From NCBI GenBank assembly GCA_041690495.1, contig JAWLHE010000002.1, forward strand, positions 62,001 to 126,000: a stretch of 64,000 nt of DNA, given 5' to 3'. The position numbers were made by a program, and so were the translations under genes. The notes under the pieces were generated by a model, which was given only the letters and a program-made list of their open reading frames with translations, did no database searches and was not told the origin of the DNA. This document shows positions 60,155 to 64,000 of this stretch, one piece after another. Within the stretch, counting starts at the first letter, position 1. The number at the start of each line of letters is the position of its first letter. The DNA is from DATAAP01 sp041690495. Its GTDB lineage: Bacteria > Pseudomonadota > Alphaproteobacteria > CACIAM-22H2.

Positions 60155-60970
60155 ATGACCGGCCGGCTGGCTGGAAAGGTCGCGATCGTGACCGGAGCGG
60201 GCTCGATCGGCCCGGGCTGGGGAAATGGCAAGGCGGTCGCCGTGCTGTTTGCACGCGAGGGGGCGCGCGTCCTCGCCGTCGACATCAGTATCGATGCGGC
60301 CGCCGAAACCAAGGCGATCATCGAGTCCGAAGGAGGACGATGCGAGGTGCACGCTGCCGACGTATCGCGACGCGATGAGGTGCGTGCTCTTGTCGATCGC
60401 TGCATCGACCTTTTCGGCCGGATCGATATCCTTCACAACAACGTCGGCATTCTCGATTCCGGCGGCCCCGTCGAGGCGAGCGAGGAGATGTGGGACAAGG
60501 TAGTCCGCATCAACCTCAACAGCATGTTTCTGACGTGCAAGTATGTCCTGCCGCACATGCTGCGGCAGTTCGAGGCGGACGGAAGAGGAGGTGCGATCGT
60601 CAATATCGGCTCGATCGCGGGAATGCGCTACACCGGCGTCCCGTATATCGGCTACTCGACCACGAAGGGCGCCGTAGTGCCATTCACGCGGGCCGTGGCG
60701 CTGCAGTACGCGGCAAAAGGCATCCGCTGCAACTGCATCCTGCCCGGCCTGATGGACACGCCAATGGTCCACAAGGGCCTGGCCGGCGCATATGCGGGCG
60801 GGGACGTCGCGAAAATGGTCGCTACGCGCAACGCCCAATGTCCAACAGGGAAGATGGGCGACGCCTGGGATGTGGCGCATGCTGCACTGTTTCTCGCGTC
60901 GGACGAGGCGAAGTACATTACCGGCGTCAGCCTGCCGGTGGACGGCGGCATCACGCTCAAATTCTCCTGA
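60155..60970 (+). CDS. SDR-family oxidoreductase
   Basis: A 271-residue short-chain dehydrogenase. NAD(P) motif KVAIVTGAGSIGPGWGNGKA, an uncommon long TGxxxxxGxGxGxG variant; NNVG, catalytic Ser in VNIGSIAGMRYTGVP and YxxxK in YIGYSTTKGAVVPF; CILPGLMDTPMV and the ending YITGVSLPVDGGITLK. The substrate is unknown; the neighbouring ligase and thioesterase suggest a hydroxyacyl or ring-diol step. It converges on the methyltransferase-esterase fusion with no gap. Confidence 0.92.
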   Translation: MTGRLAGKVAIVTGAGSIGPGWGNGKAVAVLFAREGARVLAVDISIDAAAETKAIIESEGGRCEVHAADVSRRDEVRALVDRCIDLFGRIDILHNNVGILDSGGPVEASEEMWDKVVRINLNSMFLTCKYVLPHMLRQFEADGRGGAIVNIGSIAGMRYTGVPYIGYSTTKGAVVPFTRAVALQYAAKGIRCNCILPGLMDTPMVHKGLAGAYAGGDVAKMVATRNAQCPTGKMGDAWDVAHAALFLASDEAKYITGVSLPVDGGITLKFS

Positions 60971-63043
60971 CTAGATGCCGAAGGGATAGGTTTCGGGCGT
61001 GCCGGGCTCGGGCTCGATGGGAAGCGGTACGACCGCGTGAGTCTTGTCGAACCACACCCACGCATCGAACTGTCGCGGCAACACCGCCTCGAAGTAGTGG
61101 CTGTATCGCTCCGTCTCGGGTCGATAGATGACTCCGATCGCACGCTCCAGCCGTGGCCGCGACAGTTCACGCAACAACTCGCGCCGTCCGTCCGTTCGCA
61201 GATCGAGGAGGAACGACTCGCCGCCGGCCCGGGTGCAGAGATGTTCATAGCTTTCGGCATGCGATCGGGAGATATCCATGACCTGCATTCCGCTGCCCCA
61301 TTCGGAAGCGGCTGCGACGGTTCCGCGGTCGGTGCCGAACCCGATCAGTGCGCAATCCTTGCCGAATTCCTGTCGGCAGAGCTGACCGATATTGAGTTCG
61401 CCATGCGCACCCATCTCCGTAGCCGCTGCATTGCCGATATGGGAATTGTGCGCCCATACGATCGCCTTGGCGGAGGGCCCGCGCGCGGCGAGCAGGGTCT
61501 GAAGCGTCTCGAACATGTGGCGGTCGCGGAGATTCCACGACTCGGCCGATCCGTAGTACATGACCCGGTAGTAGCGCTCGGCAGCCGCCGCAAGGCGCGC
61601 GTTCTGCGCCGCGTCTAGATAGCTTTCGCCGTCGCGCCTCATGTAGTCGAGCCGCTTGTCCAGCAGGTCGCGGAGCATATCGGTGATTGCCTTTTCGCAG
61701 AGCGGATAGCCGGCACTCAGTGCCGCGCGGCCGTAGGTCACCGGGTCGGACTGCCACGGCGTAAGGCAGCCATAGCGTTCGCGCGCGATGCGTGCGGCCT
61801 CCGGGTCCACTTTGTCGAGATAGGAGACCACTGCGTCGATGGAGGCGTTCAGACTGTAGAGATCCATGCCGTGAAAGCTGACCCTCCCGTCCGTATCCGC
61901 AATCGAGCCGTTATGCGTCCGCAGCCAGTCGACGAAATCGCGGACATCCGTATTGCGCCACATCCATGTCGGGAAGCGCTTGAACGGCCTCTCCTTTGCC
62001 GAAACGGCGCGCTGCCGGACATAGGCGTCGATCTGCGCCGCATCGGGCCAGTCCGCTTCGACCGCGACGATGTTGAATCCATGCTGTTCGATCAGATGAC
62101 GGGTGATACGGGCGCGGGCCTGGTAGAACTCCGACGTGCCGTGCGTTGCCTCTCCCAGAAGAACAACACGGGCATCGCCGAACCGGGCGAACATCCTGCC
62201 GAACGAGGTTTCCGACAGCGGAGGTGCGGCCTCCGTGTGGCGTCGGACCAGTGCGATGGCGTCGTCGTCCGCCGACGCTCTCTTGGCTGCCAGAAGAGCC
62301 GACGACCAGCGTCCGGCGCGGCCGCCGCTGCGTCGATCCCTTGTGTCGGCCTCCTGCCAGCCCTCGGCGCCGACGAGGGGGACGAATGAAACGGGACCGA
62401 GGTCCTCCTCGTCGAAATCGTAGACGTTTCGCCGTGTGATCCGCACGAGCCTTTGCAGATGGGTTTCGTCGCCGACAGGGATGATGAGGCGTCCGCCGAC
62501 GCGCAGCTGGTCGCGAAGGCTGCGCGGGACTTCCGGCCCGCTTGCGGCGACTAGAATCGCATCGTACGGGGCGGCCTCGGGCCAGCCGCGCGTGCCGTCG
62601 CCCTCGACGACCTGCACGTTGTCCATGCCCAGTCCGGACAGGAGCGCGCGGGCGGAGCGGGCGAGTTTCGGCTGGCGCTCGATCGTGTAGACCGCGCGTC
62701 CGAGCTGAGCAAGGACTGCTGCCGCATAGCCAAGGCCCGTGCCGATCTCGAGCACGCGATCGCTAGGCCGGATGGCAGCCGCCTCGGCCATGAGCGCGAC
62801 GATATAGGGCTGCGAGATGGTCTGGCCCTCGCCGATCGGAAGAGGGCCATCGTCATACGCGAATTCCTCCAGGCCCTCGAGCACGAAGTGCTCGCGCGGC
62901 ACCTGTCGCATCGCGCTGAGCACGCGCGGATCGATGATGCCGCGATTGACGAGCTGTCGCACGACCATGCGCTCGCGCGCGGCATCCCGATCCGGGTGCC
63001 CTTTCGTGTCCAGGACCGTTTGTTCTGTCGTGTCGTCCGTCAT
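60971..63043 (-). CDS. Protein-isoaspartate methyltransferase fused to erythromycin-esterase-like domain
   Basis: A 690-residue fusion. Residues ~20-215 are a PCMT domain: MVVRQLVNRGIIDPRVLSAM, VPREHFVLEGLEEFAYDDGP, IGEGQTISQPYIVALM, SAM motif VLEIGTGLGYAAAVLAQLG. Residues ~255-690 are an erythromycin esterase (EreA/EreB)-like domain: VVLLGEATHGTSEFYQARAR with the metal/catalytic His, ADWPDAAQIDAYVR, FPTWMWRNTDVRDFVDWLRT, IVWAHNSHIGNA. The first domain would repair isoaspartyl damage; the second is a hydrolase of unknown natural substrate, so antibiotic resistance should not be assumed. Start ATG 63043; further upstream codons lack domain similarity. Confidence 0.9.
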   Translation of the reverse strand: MTDDTTEQTVLDTKGHPDRDAARERMVVRQLVNRGIIDPRVLSAMRQVPREHFVLEGLEEFAYDDGPLPIGEGQTISQPYIVALMAEAAAIRPSDRVLEIGTGLGYAAAVLAQLGRAVYTIERQPKLARSARALLSGLGMDNVQVVEGDGTRGWPEAAPYDAILVAASGPEVPRSLRDQLRVGGRLIIPVGDETHLQRLVRITRRNVYDFDEEDLGPVSFVPLVGAEGWQEADTRDRRSGGRAGRWSSALLAAKRASADDDAIALVRRHTEAAPPLSETSFGRMFARFGDARVVLLGEATHGTSEFYQARARITRHLIEQHGFNIVAVEADWPDAAQIDAYVRQRAVSAKERPFKRFPTWMWRNTDVRDFVDWLRTHNGSIADTDGRVSFHGMDLYSLNASIDAVVSYLDKVDPEAARIARERYGCLTPWQSDPVTYGRAALSAGYPLCEKAITDMLRDLLDKRLDYMRRDGESYLDAAQNARLAAAAERYYRVMYYGSAESWNLRDRHMFETLQTLLAARGPSAKAIVWAHNSHIGNAAATEMGAHGELNIGQLCRQEFGKDCALIGFGTDRGTVAAASEWGSGMQVMDISRSHAESYEHLCTRAGGESFLLDLRTDGRRELLRELSRPRLERAIGVIYRPETERYSHYFEAVLPRQFDAWVWFDKTHAVVPLPIEPEPGTPETYPFGI

Positions 63044-63172
63044 CGTCCATTCCCCAATGGACAAGCCGGCCGTTTCAGGCCGGCGCGACGGCACGGAAAA
63101 CGTACCGCACACATCGAAACCCGGTCGGGAGTCGCCGGGTTCCCGTGGCGCGGTTGGAGGAGAGCTCAAGCA

Positions 63173-63769
63173 TTGCGCGTCGACGAAGCGGACTCGACTC
63201 AGGAAATCGAGCTATTCCGGGACTTCTCCGCCTGGAGAATGGCAGGGCATGGATCGTTCGCGGCGGTCGCGGACGGGATCATCGAGAGCGTGGGCGGACC
63301 CGGCCTCTACTGGTTCACCGGGACGACATTCGGTGACTTCGTCCTGGACATCGACTGGCGGATCCGGGACCGGCATGACAACTCGGGCGTGTTCATACGC
63401 TTTCCCGCGCTTGGCGCCGCCGACCCCGATTCGGATTGGCGGCTGGCCGTGACCCAGGGTTATGAGATCCAGACCGACGATCGCGGCCTTGATCCGGCGC
63501 CAAACGCGACCGGAAGCATGCTGCATATAAGCGGTGCGATCTATCGGATTGCACCGGCATCCCGGCTCGCCTCGCGCCCGGTTGGCGCCTGGAACCATTT
63601 TCGGGTGACGGCGCACGGCATCGATATCGGGGTCTCCCTGAACGGCGTCGAGGTCGCACGCTCCGGGGAGGACGTGGGCCGCCCGCGGCGCGGTCATATC
63701 GGCTTGCAGAACCATCACGACGGTTCGCGCGTGCAGTTTCGGAACCTTCGAATAAGGTCGGTCGTGTGA
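63173..63769 (+). CDS. DUF1080 (concanavalin-like) protein
   Basis: A 198-residue single-domain protein. TTG 63173 is preferred as the start: it follows GGAGGAGAGC and the domain begins about 12 residues later (ELFRDFSAWRMAGHGSFAAV). DUF1080 / 3-keto-disaccharide hydrolase-like motifs: GLYWFTGTTFGDFVLDIDWR, NSGVFIRFPALG, GYEIQTDDRG, PVGAWNHFRVTAHGIDIGVS LNGVEVARS and GHIGLQNHHDGSRVQFRNLR. It likely binds or cleaves a glycoside; no signal peptide. The stop overlaps a GTG start of the next frame. Confidence 0.85.
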   Translation: MRVDEADSTQEIELFRDFSAWRMAGHGSFAAVADGIIESVGGPGLYWFTGTTFGDFVLDIDWRIRDRHDNSGVFIRFPALGAADPDSDWRLAVTQGYEIQTDDRGLDPAPNATGSMLHISGAIYRIAPASRLASRPVGAWNHFRVTAHGIDIGVSLNGVEVARSGEDVGRPRRGHIGLQNHHDGSRVQFRNLRIRSVV

Positions 63770-63954
63770 GCCGGACCGCTGAGCTCGCAGGCAGCAAGTC
63801 GGGCCTGTGCGCGATCGGCGACGTGCATGGATATGCCAACGTCTTCAGGAGCCTTGACGCTGCGCCCGATCTGGGGCTGTGCGGCAATTCCGCCCGATCT
63901 CGGCCGGGACGGGGCAGCCCGACCGGTTCCTCCATTGAGCCGGGGACCTCCTGA
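63766..63954 (+). pseudogene. Possible metallophosphoesterase N-terminal remnant
   Basis: A GTG overlapping the DUF1080 stop opens a 62-residue frame containing GLCAIGDVHGYANVFRSLDA, the metal-binding GDVHG motif at the start of metallophosphoesterases (family length 200+). After ~40 residues it becomes low-complexity and stops, so it appears truncated or frameshifted; sequence past 64000 is not visible. Low confidence. Confidence 0.35.
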
Positions 63955-64000
63955 CGGACCACCGGCCGGCCAAACCGGCTGCTGCGTATGGCCCAGGCTC

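Noticed and set aside
63044..63172. EcfG box for the methyltransferase-esterase fusion
   Set aside because: Minus-strand GGAAC and CGTT are both present but 36 bases apart, far from the 16-17 required.
1..64000. tRNA, rRNA, CRISPR arrays, insertion sequences, riboswitches
   Set aside because: I looked for cloverleaf-like segments, spaced repeats, transposase motifs and conserved leader structures and recognised none. No computation was run, so small elements may be missed.

Overview
This window is high-GC DNA from an alphaproteobacterium, most likely of the Hyphomicrobiales/Rhodospirillales type. The clearest evidence is a PhyR response regulator, a NepR-like anti-sigma factor and an EcfG-type sigma factor, a general-stress trio restricted to Alphaproteobacteria. 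A Zn-ribbon DinB, a LigD with phosphoesterase-ligase-polymerase order and a gene-transfer-agent-type 3TM holin agree with this. One run of 10 Ns (53360-53369) shows that the window is a scaffold.

Region 1 (1-5.7 kb) is the right end of a prophage or prophage remnant: a P22 gp10-like structural protein cut by the window edge, small virion proteins, a tail-collar fibre, a low-GC acetyltransferase 'moron' on the opposite strand, and a putative lysis cassette (secreted small protein, XhlA-like protein, 3TM holin). No endolysin, terminase or integrase is in view.

Region 2 (5.9-28.9 kb) is mostly metabolic: upp, a DapA-family lyase, dinB, a pentapeptide-repeat protein, an Fe-dependent alcohol dehydrogenase, an IlvD/Edd dehydratase with a DctPQM TRAP transporter, a luciferase-like monooxygenase, two acyl-CoA dehydrogenases, speD-speE, a D-2-hydroxyacid dehydrogenase of the GlcD type, and a Liv ABC transporter in which the LivM permease and LivG ATPase are one polypeptide.

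Region 3 (28.9-57.9 kb) is a general-stress island. It holds a KGG-repeat protein, a PRC-barrel protein, Fe/Mn superoxide dismutase, phyR, nepR-ecfG, an eight-gene run otsA-glgE-treS/pep2-glgB-glgX-treZ-malQ-treY, two DUF1328 membrane proteins, a DUF883 protein, ligD, a stress-type short-chain dehydrogenase, a second NepR-like protein and a phasin. Nine intergenic sites match the EcfG promoter consensus GGAAC-N16/17-CGTT exactly, each pointing at one of these genes; a tenth, before the phasin, has one mismatch. The window therefore encodes the core regulator and much of its regulon. The carbohydrate run can convert trehalose to maltose, maltose-1-phosphate and branched alpha-glucan (TreS/Pep2, GlgE, GlgB), and alpha-glucan back to trehalose (GlgX, TreY, TreZ, MalQ). 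OtsA adds de novo synthesis, but no OtsB is in the window.

Region 4 (58.0-64.0 kb) holds a PaaI thioesterase, an acyl-CoA ligase and a short-chain dehydrogenase on the plus strand, then a protein-isoaspartate methyltransferase/erythromycin-esterase fusion on the minus strand, a DUF1080 protein and an apparently truncated metallophosphoesterase.
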